Part shown: positions 51,938-61,432 of the stretch, in pieces | How positions within the stretch are numbered: the first letter of the stretch is position 1 | Layout of the letters: every line of letters starts with the position of its first letter | Source of the DNA: Rouxiella aceris | GTDB taxonomy: Bacteria > Pseudomonadota > Gammaproteobacteria > Enterobacterales > Enterobacteriaceae | NCBI RefSeq assembly: GCF_012933545.1 | Contig: NZ_JAADJU010000001.1 | Location: forward strand, 186,001 to 250,000 | Length of the DNA stretch: 64,000 nt | Direction: 5' to 3' | Made by a program: the position numbers and the translations under genes | The notes under the pieces: model-generated | What the model saw: the letters and a program-made list of their open reading frames with translations, nothing else | Databases searched by the model: none | Told to the model about the DNA's origin: nothing

Positions 51938-51962
51938 AAAAAAAACGACAGATAAACTGTCG
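51938..51962 (-). terminator. Terminator of the DUF2848-amidase-transporter operon
   Basis: On the minus strand CGACAG, a 5-base loop, CTGTCG and then a run of T residues follow the MHS transporter stop by 36 bp. A compact intrinsic terminator. Confidence 0.82.
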
Positions 51963-51997
51963 CTTTGCGGAAGGCCTGGTAAGGGAGAGCAGCGTGC

Positions 51998-53317
51998 TTA
52001 CAGGGGCTTGTTGGCGGTTTCCCGGGCGGAAAATACTGCCAGCAGCGTAATCAACAGCGCCAACGTCACATAGCCCGATACCGCCAGGGTACTGCCGTAC
52101 TCCTTAAATAAAGAGGTAATAATTAACGGAGCAAAGCCGCCACCGACAATACCGGATAAGGTATAGGCCAGAGAAGAACCCGCATAACGTATACGCGTTG
52201 GAAATTGCTCGGTGACAAAGGCAGCCTGCGGACCATACATGGCCGCATGCACCTGTAATCCGCCGATAACCGCCAGACAAATCAGCACCGGATGTGCGCT
52301 GTCGAGCAGCATAAAAAACACAAAGGACCAGATAATTGCCATCAGCGCCCCCAGCATATACACCGGCCGACGACCAAACTTATCGGATAACGCCCCAAAC
52401 AGGGGGACAGTGATGGCATTGCCTAAAGCACCGAGCATGGTGGCAGTCAGCGCCAGCGGACGTGGTAAATGCAGTACCGTCGTCACATAGGTCAGAGTGA
52501 ACACCACTACCAGCGCATAAAGAACATCGGAGCCAATACGCGCACCACCGGCGATCAGCAAAGGACGCAGATGTTGGCTAAATACCTCTTTGATCGGCGT
52601 GTGGGTGGTGTTTTTGTTTTGCTCGAGCTTTAAAAACGCCGGGGTTTCCCCAACGCCGCGACGCAGCCACAGGCCAAAGATCACCAGCAACAGACTCATC
52701 AAAAAGGGAATGCGCCAGCCCCATTGCTGAAAATCATCAGCCGATAAAAAGAGGGTGATCAGCGTAATCAACCCGGTGCCAATCAAGGTGCCACAGGATG
52801 GGCCCACCTGGGCGAAAGAGGCGTTGCGACCACGCTGTTCGGGTTTGCCATGCTCCATGGATAACAATACCGCACCGGCCCATTCGCCGCCGAGAGCAAT
52901 CCCCTGAATAAAACGCAGGCTGACCAGCAGCAGCGGACTCCAGATCCCCCAACTGGCATAACCCGGTAATAAGCCCATAAGTGCGGTAGTGACGCCCATC
53001 ATCACTAGCGTGGTCACCAGGACAAACTTGCGCCCGAGGACATCCCCCAGATGACCAAAGATCATGCCACCAATAGGACGTGAAACATAACCGACCGCAT
53101 ACGTTGAAAATGCCAGGATGGTACCAACCAGCGGATCAAATGAAGGAAAAAACACATGGTTAAAAATCAGCGCCGCCATAAGGTTGTACACCGTAAAGTC
53201 GTACCACTCCAGCGCCGTACCTATTGAACTGGCCGCTGCCAGACGTCCGGTTTTTGGCCGCTTACGTTGTTCCTCTACGGACAAAACCTGGGAGTTATCA
53301 GTTGAAGACAGACTCAT
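51998..53317 (-). CDS. MHS-type MFS metabolite:H+ symporter
   Basis: The 439-residue twelve-helix transporter has the MHS subfamily hallmarks (S-S-I-G-T-A-L-E-W-Y-D-F-T-V-Y, then G-H-L-G-D-V-L-G-R-K, and L-R-F-I-Q-G-I-A-L-G-G-E-W-A-G-A). Relatives import organic acids such as shikimate, citrate or alpha-ketoglutarate. It is the last gene of the operon and overlaps the previous gene by 4 bases (ATGA). The likely substrate is whatever the amidase and DUF2848 enzymes process. Confidence 0.9.
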   Translation of the reverse strand: MSLSSTDNSQVLSVEEQRKRPKTGRLAAASSIGTALEWYDFTVYNLMAALIFNHVFFPSFDPLVGTILAFSTYAVGYVSRPIGGMIFGHLGDVLGRKFVLVTTLVMMGVTTALMGLLPGYASWGIWSPLLLVSLRFIQGIALGGEWAGAVLLSMEHGKPEQRGRNASFAQVGPSCGTLIGTGLITLITLFLSADDFQQWGWRIPFLMSLLLVIFGLWLRRGVGETPAFLKLEQNKNTTHTPIKEVFSQHLRPLLIAGGARIGSDVLYALVVVFTLTYVTTVLHLPRPLALTATMLGALGNAITVPLFGALSDKFGRRPVYMLGALMAIIWSFVFFMLLDSAHPVLICLAVIGGLQVHAAMYGPQAAFVTEQFPTRIRYAGSSLAYTLSGIVGGGFAPLIITSLFKEYGSTLAVSGYVTLALLITLLAVFSARETANKPL

Positions 53318-53970
53318 GATGCCACCTCCTGTGCGCTAAGTTGCCAACCCAGAACATACTGCAACACCTCAGACAACGGATAATCCAATGCCTGGCAAGC
53401 TTGTGCTGCAAGTTGCAGAGAAGCGCTGGCGCTGCTGCTTTCAATCAGCATCATCGGCAGAAGCTGACGGTTTTCCGGGGACTCTTTCGGCAAGGGGGTA
53501 CTCAGCGCCACGTCAGGCAATAACAGGCTGGAGCGCACAAATCCGGGTTGAGCAAACAGCGTTCCACCCAGCTCGCTGATATCTGTCGCCAGACTGGCTG
53601 ATAGCCCGTTGGCCGGGAAAGTAATAATGGCCAGATGGCTGCCCGTGCCGTGACCTACCACGGCGTTGATGCTACAGACACGACGCATTGGCGACTGCAT
53701 TTTTTGCAGATTGGCCACCGACCAGGCGGTCTGGCGGGTAAAAGCGGCGTGATAGGCTTCTGAAGTAAAACTTTCCAGCGACGTGGTTTTATACAAACCG
53801 AGGTATTTGCGTCCGCCCTGTAAAGACTGATAACGCGTACCACTGAGAAAACCGGCAATACGTACGCGTTCTTCAACGTGTTCACGATCGTACCATTGAT
53901 TAAAATCCGCTTCGTCCTGCGCGGCAACGTCGGTGGCGACAAAAAGCATGCCTTGGTGAGAAGTGATCAT
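53314..53970 (-). CDS. Dimeric alpha-beta-barrel-like protein
   Basis: The 218-residue protein has two ferredoxin-like halves. The first (M-L-F-V-A-T-D-V-A-A-Q-D-E-A-D-F-N-Q-W-Y-D-R-E-H-V-E-E-R) has the Y-x-x-E-H pattern common in DUF4286 and related small dimeric-barrel proteins. Such proteins may be lactonases, isomerases or mono-oxygenases, so no reaction is assigned. ATG 53970 is preferred to 54003 because the family pattern begins there. It overlaps the transporter gene and lies 46 bp after the amidase stop. Confidence 0.65.
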   Translation of the reverse strand: MITSHQGMLFVATDVAAQDEADFNQWYDREHVEERVRIAGFLSGTRYQSLQGGRKYLGLYKTTSLESFTSEAYHAAFTRQTAWSVANLQKMQSPMRRVCSINAVVGHGTGSHLAIITFPANGLSASLATDISELGGTLFAQPGFVRSSLLLPDVALSTPLPKESPENRQLLPMMLIESSSASASLQLAAQACQALDYPLSEVLQYVLGWQLSAQEVAS

Positions 53971-54016
53971 TGTCCTGGTCCTGTGATTATAAAAAGTTGG
54001 CAACGAGATGGCGTAA

Positions 54017-55390
54017 TTACGCCGGATTTGCTACGGACGATTGCAGGCAACGCTCAATCTGCAATGCCCAGCTCATCAATTCAGCGTCTTGCATCGGCAG
54101 CGCGGCGACCATCAGGCCCACTGGCGCATGACCCTCTGCCTGGCAAGGTAATGACACCGCACAGCCGTCGAGAAAGTTGATTACCGAAGGATTACGCAAT
54201 ACGGCACCATTGATGCGGAAATAGGTTTCGTCACTGGCCTCCAGCTCGGCAATCGATGGCGCGATAATGGGCACCGTCGGCATCAGCAGCGCATCGAACG
54301 GCGCTATGCTGGCGCTGACCCGTCGTTGCCAGTCGGCACGCAGCTGCAGCAACTGTTGGCGATCGTCTTCACCCAGCGGCTCACCGCGACGAATGCGCGA
54401 AACCACGCGCGGGTCGTACTCATTTGCACGTTCGGCAATCAGCGACTGATGCCATGCCCATGATTCCAGTGCAGTAAAACCACCATTGGCGTTTATCTCC
54501 GCCAGTTCGGCAAATTCATCACAAGGAAGGGTGGAAATTCGGGCACCAGCCTGCGTCAAGCGTTCAATCGCGCTGGCAAAGGCTTCCGCAACCTGATGAT
54601 CGAGGCCATTCAGCACCAGCGTTTGTGGAATGGCAAAATGGGCCTCGGCCAAATTTTTCGCCGTCAAGGTTAGCGGCATATCGGCAATGGCTGCATCCAA
54701 CGCTACGCAACTGGCAACATCCCCCGCAATGGTGCCCACTGAATCGAGTGAGGCGGAGAGGGGCAACACCCCGGCCATCGGCATCCGCCGGGCGGTGGGT
54801 TTAAAACCGGTAAGGCCACAGAATGCTGCCGGAATACGCACCGATCCGCCGGTATCACTGCCAACCGCGCCCAGACACATGGCATCGGCGATCGCCACCG
54901 CCGCACCGGAAGAGGATCCACCAGGAATGCGACGCGTCTGACGATCCCAGGGGTTGGCTGGCGTGCCGTAATGGGGATTAATACCCAGTCCCGAATAGGC
55001 AAACTCGGTCATATTGGTTTTACCGACAATAACCGCCCCCGCTTGTAGCAAACGGCTGACCACCTCCGCGTGTGCCGCAGCGGCGGGCGAATCAGCCAAC
55101 ACCCGTGAGCCGCCGGTGGTCACCTGGCCTGCAACATCAAAAAGATCTTTGACCGACACCGGAATACCGTCGATGGCAGAAAGGGGTTGCCCGGCGGCCC
55201 AACGCTGGCTGGAGGCGACAGCCTGCTCCCCTGCCCACTGCGCATAAATCTGCGTAAAGGCCAGCTGGCCTTCGCCGCCGCTGGCGGTAATGTTGGCCAG
55301 CACCTCGGCGGTGAGTTGTTCCGCCGTCACACGCCCCTGTGCGAGTTGTTCAACAGCCTGCTGTAGACTGAGAGAGAGCTGAAAATTCAT
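54017..55390 (-). CDS. Amidase-signature hydrolase
   Basis: The 457-residue protein has the amidase-signature Ser-cisSer-Lys triad: Lys81 in P-V-S-V-K-D-L-F-D, the cis-Ser in G-G-S-S-S-G-A-A-V (about 160) and the nucleophile Ser183 in G-S-D-T-G-G-S-V-R-I-P. Relatives include AtzE/AtzF-like amidases and GatA. The clustering with a transporter and not with GatB/C argues for a catabolic amidase. ATG 55390 was chosen over 55522 by family start. The amide substrate is unknown. Confidence 0.9.
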   Translation of the reverse strand: MNFQLSLSLQQAVEQLAQGRVTAEQLTAEVLANITASGGEGQLAFTQIYAQWAGEQAVASSQRWAAGQPLSAIDGIPVSVKDLFDVAGQVTTGGSRVLADSPAAAAHAEVVSRLLQAGAVIVGKTNMTEFAYSGLGINPHYGTPANPWDRQTRRIPGGSSSGAAVAIADAMCLGAVGSDTGGSVRIPAAFCGLTGFKPTARRMPMAGVLPLSASLDSVGTIAGDVASCVALDAAIADMPLTLTAKNLAEAHFAIPQTLVLNGLDHQVAEAFASAIERLTQAGARISTLPCDEFAELAEINANGGFTALESWAWHQSLIAERANEYDPRVVSRIRRGEPLGEDDRQQLLQLRADWQRRVSASIAPFDALLMPTVPIIAPSIAELEASDETYFRINGAVLRNPSVINFLDGCAVSLPCQAEGHAPVGLMVAALPMQDAELMSWALQIERCLQSSVANPA

Positions 55391-55415
55391 AATGTGACTC
55401 CGTGATGAGGCCGGA

Positions 55416-56114
55416 TTAACAGACAACCGGCAGTTCGACACTTTGATAGGCATGGACGATCGTCCGTCCCAAATGTTCATCCACCAGTTCCATGCGAAAC
55501 TCCGCTGCAGGACGGATGCCACCTATGGCCGCCACGGTGCCGCAGGTCATGCCCATACCTTCCACCGGTTCGGCATTCCCGCCCAGATAACGACTGAGTA
55601 GATCTTCCGGCTTACGCAGGCTCGACAAAGATCCTTGCTGATAAAGGCGGTATTCCCCCTGCTCTTTGATCCAGGCGCGCAAAATCAGGCGATCCCAGTG
55701 CGAGATCACCTCACTCATCCGCCAGGCGGTGGTCGCCACGGGCTTTACGCAAACCTGTTTGGATAGTGCGACACTGTGTGATTCCAACTGACGATCGGTA
55801 TGATCCGAGGCCAGCGAGAGATACATCTCACCTTGGTGAGTAAAGATAAAAACTTCGGCTTCACCGGAGGTTTCGGTTCCCACTACCTCAATTTTTTTAT
55901 TCTGGGTCAGTTGATTGGCAGCAACGCGATAAAACAGCGGCACTGCACTTGGGCGGGGCACGCCCAGGGCTTCAAGTTCACTGATATGGTGCATGATGGC
56001 GTCGGCATCACGACCTGCCCAACCAGCAATCACCAATTGATTAATTTCGACCGCAAGCGTGGTGACGTCAGGGTTGGCAGGTAAAAATGCAGGTAGAGTA
56101 AAGGTCAGTTTCAT
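55416..56114 (-). CDS. DUF2848-family protein
   Basis: The 232-residue protein matches the recalled DUF2848 pattern (L-V-I-A-G-W-A-G-R-D-A-D-A-I-M-H-H-I-S-E-L, then L-G-V-P-R-P-S-A-V-P-L-F-Y-R, then S-D-H-T-D-R, and G-M-T-C-G-T-V-A-A-I-G-G). The family resembles fumarylacetoacetase-like hydrolases but has no established reaction. It is the first gene of the operon, divergent from the GntR regulator across a 135-bp promoter region. Confidence 0.82.
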   Translation of the reverse strand: MKLTFTLPAFLPANPDVTTLAVEINQLVIAGWAGRDADAIMHHISELEALGVPRPSAVPLFYRVAANQLTQNKKIEVVGTETSGEAEVFIFTHQGEMYLSLASDHTDRQLESHSVALSKQVCVKPVATTAWRMSEVISHWDRLILRAWIKEQGEYRLYQQGSLSSLRKPEDLLSRYLGGNAEPVEGMGMTCGTVAAIGGIRPAAEFRMELVDEHLGRTIVHAYQSVELPVVC

Positions 56115-56153
56115 CGCGATGGGTCTCCTCCTAGAGACATACTTTAAAAATAC

Positions 56154-56167
56154 AGTGAAATTTCACT
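56154..56167. promoter_or_regulatory. Candidate GntR operator palindrome
   Basis: AGTGAAATTTCACT is a perfect 14-bp palindrome in the divergent promoter region between the DUF2848 operon and the FCD-GntR gene. Its place and symmetry suit a dimeric regulator. Confidence 0.5.
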
Positions 56168-56249
56168 ACAACTTCATTCATTAAATAAGCGATTTTCGTG
56201 CCATGTTTTTGTGTAGAATGTCTAAAAATCTTCTCGGCAGGAGAAAGGT

Positions 56250-56927
56250 GTGAAATCTGTTGACGCAGAAAATCTGGAAACAGCAGCAGCCAGCGAAACG
56301 CAGTTATCGTTAAATGAGCAGGCATATCGCCGCTTTAAGCAGGCATTGGTGACCCTGAGCTATAAGCCGGGGGAGTATTTGAATACCGCACAGGTAATGA
56401 ATGATTTATCGCTGGGGCGTACGCCAATTAATCAGGCGATCCACCGGCTGGCCAATGAAGGGTTATTGCAAATTATCCCGCGTAAGGGGGTAATGGTTTC
56501 GCCGCTATCGATCGACGATGCACTGGAGTTGATCGAAGTCCGCCTGGCCAATGAGTTATTGTGCATCCGGCTGGCCAGCCAGCGCGTCTCGACAACGGAT
56601 ATTGCGGAACTTAACGCCATCAACCAACGGATTGCCGTCGCCTGCCAATTACGCGATCGTAACCAGATGATGTCGCTGGATTATCAGTTCCACCAATTGC
56701 TGGCGCAAATTGCCGGCAACAGTATATTAATGGATATCCTTAGCGTGCTGCACGCGCAAGCACAGCGCTTTTGGGCCAGTTCATTGTCCAAAGAGGGTCA
56801 TATGCAGGAAGTGATCGGTGAGCATCAGGCCATTATTAATGCGCTCGCCGCGCAGGATGCCTCAGCGGCAGCCCATGCCGCCGAAATGCATATTTTATCT
56901 TTTCGTCATGCACTACTGCGCGGCTAA
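56250..56927 (+). CDS. GntR-family regulator, FCD domain
   Basis: The 225-residue protein has an N-terminal winged HTH (A-Y-R-R-F-K-Q-A-L-V-T-L, G-R-T-P-I-N-Q-A-I-H-R-L-A-N-E-G-L-L) and an all-helical FCD ligand domain with the metal-binding pattern D-Y-Q-F-H, E-H-Q-A-I and H-A-A-E-M-H. It starts at GTG 56250 after GGAGAAAGGT. It most likely controls the divergent DUF2848-amidase-transporter operon through the palindrome between them. Confidence 0.9.
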   Translation: MKSVDAENLETAAASETQLSLNEQAYRRFKQALVTLSYKPGEYLNTAQVMNDLSLGRTPINQAIHRLANEGLLQIIPRKGVMVSPLSIDDALELIEVRLANELLCIRLASQRVSTTDIAELNAINQRIAVACQLRDRNQMMSLDYQFHQLLAQIAGNSILMDILSVLHAQAQRFWASSLSKEGHMQEVIGEHQAIINALAAQDASAAAHAAEMHILSFRHALLRG

Positions 56928-56935
56928 CGACAAGT

Positions 56936-57055
56936 TATTTCCCCCCCGCCAGATCGATAAAACTGCCGGTGACATAAGAGGCTGCGTCGGACAGCAGCCA
57001 TGCTATCCAGAGCAATATCTCGGCTGCCGCCGGTCACTAATAGCACTTTAGTCAC
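56936..57055 (-). pseudogene. ygfF: ygfF remnant (internal deletion)
   Basis: The minus strand starts V-T-K-V-L-L-V-T-G-G-S-R-D-I-A, the cofactor loop of an SDR. After a frame change it ends W-L-L-S-D-A-A-S-Y-V-T-G-S-F-I-D-L-A-G-G-K, the C-terminus of E. coli YgfF. About 200 codons between are missing. In E. coli ygfF lies beside gcvP, so this is the ancestral gene reduced to its two ends. Confidence 0.82.
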
Positions 57056-57186
57056 AATAGTAAATCATGATTAAACCTGATGGTGATCCCGTTAAAACGG
57101 GGCCGTTTTACTCTGCCATTTTTGGCGATACTTAGTATGATGATCGGCGAAATTCGGCAAAAACGCTTAATTTAAAGGAATAATTC

Positions 57187-57792
57187 ATGATGAATATGAC
57201 CGGCTCGGCATTTTCACTGCACCTCCGCCAACGGGGCTCACTGCTCGCCAAAACCGCGATCGGCTCGCTGCTAATCGCCGCCATTGGTGTCAGTACGCTT
57301 CCTTTGACCGCCCAGGCTTCGGAAAATAGTAGTCTACCGGGGTTAATTAACCAACGCCTCTCCTATATGAAAGACGTGGCCAGCAGCAAGGCGTTAAACC
57401 ATCAACCGATTGAAGTGCTCGATCAGGAAGCCAAAGTGTTGGCAGATACGCTGAAAGTGGCCGAGGGAGCAGGCATCGATCCCGTCTCGATCAAACCCTT
57501 TATTGTCGCGCAGATGAGTGCCGCCAAAGCGATCCAGTATCGCTATCGCGCCGACTGGCTGGCAACGCCGGAAACCCATTGGCAGCCGCGACCGCTTAAT
57601 CAGATCCGCAGCGATATCGCCGCTTTATCCAGCCAAATCATTCAGCGTCTGGCGGTCGAATTAAAAGCCAACGGCAAGATTTCCCCTGATAACGAGGCGG
57701 AATTTAGCGCCCAACTGCAACAAAAAAACCTCAGCGAAGCCGATAAAATCCAACTGTTTACGACATTAAAGCAGGTGCATTTAAAGAAATAG
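57187..57792 (+). CDS. Periplasmic (gamma-class AroQ) chorismate mutase
   Basis: The 201-residue protein starts with a long signal sequence ending near A-Q-A-S-E-N. The mature part has the AroQ-gamma pattern L-I-N-Q-R-L-S-Y-M-K-D-V-A, D-Q-E-A-K-V-L, I-K-P-F-I-V-A-Q-M-S-A-A-K-A-I-Q-Y-R-Y. It would convert chorismate to prephenate outside the cytoplasm, a reaction whose use is unclear in bacteria. ATG 57187 follows AAAGGAATAATTC. It lies between the ygfF remnant and convergent gcvP. Confidence 0.88.
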   Translation: MMNMTGSAFSLHLRQRGSLLAKTAIGSLLIAAIGVSTLPLTAQASENSSLPGLINQRLSYMKDVASSKALNHQPIEVLDQEAKVLADTLKVAEGAGIDPVSIKPFIVAQMSAAKAIQYRYRADWLATPETHWQPRPLNQIRSDIAALSSQIIQRLAVELKANGKISPDNEAEFSAQLQQKNLSEADKIQLFTTLKQVHLKK

Positions 57793-57829
57793 GCAGGATT
57801 TTGTTCATGCGGCAATAACAAGAGAGGGG

Positions 57830-57854
57830 AAATTCTGGCCTTGCGGCCAGAATT
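57830..57854. terminator. Bidirectional terminator between chorismate mutase gene and gcvP
   Basis: AAATTCTGGCC pairs with GGCCAGAATTTT around TTGC, with a T-run on the plus side and an A/T-rich end on the other. It is placed between convergent genes. Confidence 0.8.
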
Positions 57855-57864
57855 TTAGCAACAA

Positions 57865-60738
57865 TTACTGATAGTCGCCGATCGGTACACAAGAGCAGAA
57901 CAGATTACGGTCGCCGTAAACATCATCAAGGCGTTTCACCGTCGGCCAGTATTTGTTTTCACTGCCCGCCGGGAATACCGCCAGCTCACGGCTGTAGGCA
58001 TGATGCCACTCGCTGACCAGCTCTGCCTGGGTATGCGGTGCATTAACCAGCGGGTTATCCTCTAAGGTCCACTTCCCGCTGGCGACGTTGTCGATTTCAC
58101 CACGGATGGCCAGCAAGGCATCAATAAAGCGGTCGAGTTCGACTTTGCTTTCCGATTCTGTCGGCTCAATCATCAGGGTGCCCGCCACCGGGAACGACAT
58201 GGTCGGCGCATGGAAGCCGTAGTCGATCAGACGTTTGGCAATATCCATTTCGCTAATGCCGGTAACTTCTTTCAGCGGACGAATATCAAGAATACATTCG
58301 TGAGCAACACGGCCATCGCGACCGGTATACAGCACCGGAAAAGCCTCTTTCAGGCGCGTGGCAATGTAGTTGGCGTTAAGGATCGCGACCTGACTTGCCT
58401 GCTTCAGCCCCTCGGCACCCATCATGCGGATATACATCCAGCTGATTGGCAATATAGAAGCGCTGCCGAACGGTGCCGCAGATACCGCGCCGTTTTGCGT
58501 CAACACGCCATCAATCTGTACGACGCTATGACCCGGAACAAAAGGTGCCAAATGGGCTTTAACGCCAATTGGACCCATACCTGGACCGCCACCGCCGTGC
58601 GGGATACAGAAGGTTTTATGCAGGTTAAGGTGCGACACATCCGCGCCGATATAGCCCGGCGTAGTGATGCCCACCTGGGCATTCATATTGGCTCCGTCGA
58701 GATAAACCTGACCACCGTATTGATGAACAATCTGGCAGACTTCACGGATGGTTTCTTCATAAACGCCGTGCGTCGACGGATAGGTCACCATAATACAAGA
58801 GAGTTCATCACCAGCCTGCGCCGCTTTCTCACGCAGATCGCTGAGGTCGATATTGCCCTGTTTGTCACAGGCCACCACCACCACCGACATGCTGGCCATA
58901 TGCGCCGATGCCGGGTTGGTGCCGTGAGCGGAACTTGGGATCAGACAGATATGACGGCTGCTCTGGTTGCGGCTTTCATGATAGCGACGAATTGCCAGCA
59001 GACCGGCATATTCCCCCTGAGCACCAGAGTTCGGCTGCATACAGACTGCATCGTAGCCGGTCAACTGCACCAGCCACTGTGACAACTGACCAATCATCTG
59101 CTGATAGCCGCTGGCCTGCTCGACCGGGCAGAACGGGTGCAGTTCGGCAAACTCTGGCCAGGTGATCGGGATCATCTCGGCCGCCGCATTCAATTTCATG
59201 GTGCAGGAACCCAGTGGGATCATCGCCTGATTCAGCGCCAGATCCTTTTTCTCCAGACGATGCATATAGCGCATCATTTCGGTTTCACTGTGGTATTGGT
59301 TAAATACCGGGTGAGTCAGGATCGGATCCTGACGCAGTGACGCCGCCGGAATAGACTGATTGTCGGTGCTGGCAACCAGGTCCAGTTGCTCGATATCCAG
59401 ACCATGGTCGTCGCCAAGCAGCACGGCAAACAGCACCTGCACATCTTCACGCGAGGTGGCTTCGTCGAGGGTAATGCCCACGGCGTTATGAATATCGGTA
59501 CGCAGGTTCAGGCCAAAGCTCTGCGCGCGTTCCAGCACTGCCGCTTTATCCTGCACGTCGACCGTCAGCGTATCAAACCAGCTGTTGTGGCGCAGCGTCA
59601 GGCCGCCTTTCTTCAGGCCAGCGGCCAGAATATCGGTCAGACGATGGATACGGCTGGCAATGCGTTTCAGACCTTCAGGTCCGTGGAACACGGCGTACAG
59701 GCTGGCAATATTGGCCAGCAATACCTGCGAGGTACAAATATTGGAGTTGGCTTTTTCGCGACGGATATGTTGTTCACGGGTTTGCATCGCCATACGCAGC
59801 GCGGTGTTGCCTGCAGCATCGCGGGAAACGCCGATAATGCGCCCCGGCATTGAGCGTTTAAACTCATCACGGCAGGCAAAGAAGGCGGCATGTGGACCAC
59901 CGTAGCCCATTGGCACACCAAAGCGTTGCGCCGAACCAAAGACCACGTCTGCACCCTGCTTGCCCGGTGCGGTCAGCAGCACCAGTGCCATAATATCTGC
60001 TGCTACGCTGGTAATAATTTTACGGTTTTTCAGTTCGGCAAACAGCGCACTGTAGTCATGAACTTCGCCAGTGGTACCCACCAGTTGCAGCAGAACACCA
60101 AAGATGCCGTCAAGTTCCAGCACTTTTTCTGCTTTATCGACGATGATATCAAAACCAAAGGTTTCGGCACGGGTGCGCACTACGTCAAGGGTCTGCGGAT
60201 GCACGTCGTCAGCAACAAAGAAGCGATTGGCATCTTTCAGTTTGCTGGCGCGTTTCGCCAGCGCCATGGCTTCGGCGGCGGCGGTGGCTTCGTCGAGCAG
60301 GGATGCTGACGCCAGATCCAGCCCGGTCAGGTCGAGGGTCAGTTGCTGGAAATTCAGCAGCGCTTCAAGACGGCCCTGGGAGACTTCGGGTTGATACGGG
60401 GTATAAGCGGTGTACCAGCCGGGGTTTTCCAGCATATTGCGCAGGATCACCGGCGGCGTCAGCACCGCGCTGTAGCCCATACCAATATAAGATTTATAAC
60501 GCTGGTTTTGACTGGCAATGGCTTTCAGCTCAGCCAACGCCTGATGTTCGGTTACCGCATCGCCTACCGCAGGGGGACCAGGTAACTGGATATCCACCGG
60601 AACAATTTGCTGGATCAAGGCGTTTAGCGAACTGGCGCCAACGGTGGCCAACATCTGCTGCTGCTGAAGGGAGGAAGGACCGATATGGCGACCGATAAAG
60701 GCTTCGCTGTGTTCAAGTTGGCTGAGAGTCTGAGTCAT
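57865..60738 (-). CDS. gcvP: Glycine decarboxylase (P protein)
   Basis: The 957-residue PLP enzyme decarboxylates glycine and passes the aminomethyl group to lipoylated GcvH. The PLP lysine lies in [18 protein letters not shown] near residue 700. The protein has the usual length with two related halves. It is the last gene of gcvT-gcvH-gcvP, with a 210-bp spacer after gcvH. Confidence 0.98.
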   Translation of the reverse strand: MTQTLSQLEHSEAFIGRHIGPSSLQQQQMLATVGASSLNALIQQIVPVDIQLPGPPAVGDAVTEHQALAELKAIASQNQRYKSYIGMGYSAVLTPPVILRNMLENPGWYTAYTPYQPEVSQGRLEALLNFQQLTLDLTGLDLASASLLDEATAAAEAMALAKRASKLKDANRFFVADDVHPQTLDVVRTRAETFGFDIIVDKAEKVLELDGIFGVLLQLVGTTGEVHDYSALFAELKNRKIITSVAADIMALVLLTAPGKQGADVVFGSAQRFGVPMGYGGPHAAFFACRDEFKRSMPGRIIGVSRDAAGNTALRMAMQTREQHIRREKANSNICTSQVLLANIASLYAVFHGPEGLKRIASRIHRLTDILAAGLKKGGLTLRHNSWFDTLTVDVQDKAAVLERAQSFGLNLRTDIHNAVGITLDEATSREDVQVLFAVLLGDDHGLDIEQLDLVASTDNQSIPAASLRQDPILTHPVFNQYHSETEMMRYMHRLEKKDLALNQAMIPLGSCTMKLNAAAEMIPITWPEFAELHPFCPVEQASGYQQMIGQLSQWLVQLTGYDAVCMQPNSGAQGEYAGLLAIRRYHESRNQSSRHICLIPSSAHGTNPASAHMASMSVVVVACDKQGNIDLSDLREKAAQAGDELSCIMVTYPSTHGVYEETIREVCQIVHQYGGQVYLDGANMNAQVGITTPGYIGADVSHLNLHKTFCIPHGGGGPGMGPIGVKAHLAPFVPGHSVVQIDGVLTQNGAVSAAPFGSASILPISWMYIRMMGAEGLKQASQVAILNANYIATRLKEAFPVLYTGRDGRVAHECILDIRPLKEVTGISEMDIAKRLIDYGFHAPTMSFPVAGTLMIEPTESESKVELDRFIDALLAIRGEIDNVASGKWTLEDNPLVNAPHTQAELVSEWHHAYSRELAVFPAGSENKYWPTVKRLDDVYGDRNLFCSCVPIGDYQ

Positions 60739-60948
60739 GTGCTAGGCATTCCTGAAATCTTGCATGGAGGTACTGGGACAAAAACGCTTGCCCCGTAACC
60801 ATTACGAGGCGTTCAATCTCGACCCGACGTGATTGGCGCGACAACCAGGCGGCAGTCGCTCATCCAGGGAGCTGACTCAAGATCGTTCCCGGGATGAACC
60901 GACGTAACCCGCGCAGTTATCGCCGCAAAGACGACGGGCACAAAATAC
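60739..60948. other. gcvH-gcvP spacer with inverted-repeat potential
   Basis: The 210-bp spacer is longer than usual for this operon. It contains GC-rich self-complementary stretches (for example TCCCGGGA at about 60891 and a GACGACGGGC region) and no coding sequence. It may be a mobile intergenic repeat or an mRNA-processing element. Confidence 0.35.
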
Positions 60949-61335
60949 TTAGTCTTCCAGCGTGGCTTCGTAACCTGCCGCATCGAGCAAATTATCAAGT
61001 TCGGCTTCGTCAGAGGCTTTAATCTGGTACAGGAAACCTTCGGCGTAAGGGGCGCTGTTAACCAGTTCCGGAGAGGCTTCCAGTTCGCTGTTAACCGCAA
61101 CAATTTCGCCGCTGATTGGCGAGTAGATATCTGACGCCGCTTTTACAGATTCCGCTACGGCGCAATCTTCGCCGGCATCAACAATGCGGCCCACTTCGGG
61201 CAGGTCGATAAAGACCATATCACCCAGTAATTCCTGCGCGTGTTCAGTAATGCCTACGCTATAAATACCGTTGCCTTCTGCACGCACCCATTCATGAGAG
61301 GTGGCGTATTTTAGTTCTGCTGGAACGTTGCTCAT
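60949..61335 (-). CDS. gcvH: Glycine cleavage H protein
   Basis: The 128-residue carrier shuttles the aminomethyl group between GcvP, GcvT and Lpd. Lys65 in A-E-S-V-K-A-A-S-D is the lipoylation site, and the E-S-V-K context is fully conserved. It lies between gcvT and gcvP. Confidence 0.98.
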   Translation of the reverse strand: MSNVPAELKYATSHEWVRAEGNGIYSVGITEHAQELLGDMVFIDLPEVGRIVDAGEDCAVAESVKAASDIYSPISGEIVAVNSELEASPELVNSAPYAEGFLYQIKASDEAELDNLLDAAGYEATLED

Positions 61336-61432
61336 AACTATTCTCCTGAAAGAGGTTTATTAATGCTTAATATCGAAAAAATAAATCAAAGCGATAACCG
61401 TCGGCCAGAACGGTCTGGCAGACTAAAATCCA

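Noticed and set aside
58210..59082. 290-codon frame opposite gcvP
   Set aside because: Antisense to a strongly conserved gene; the composition is that of a complement shadow and there is no ribosome-binding site.
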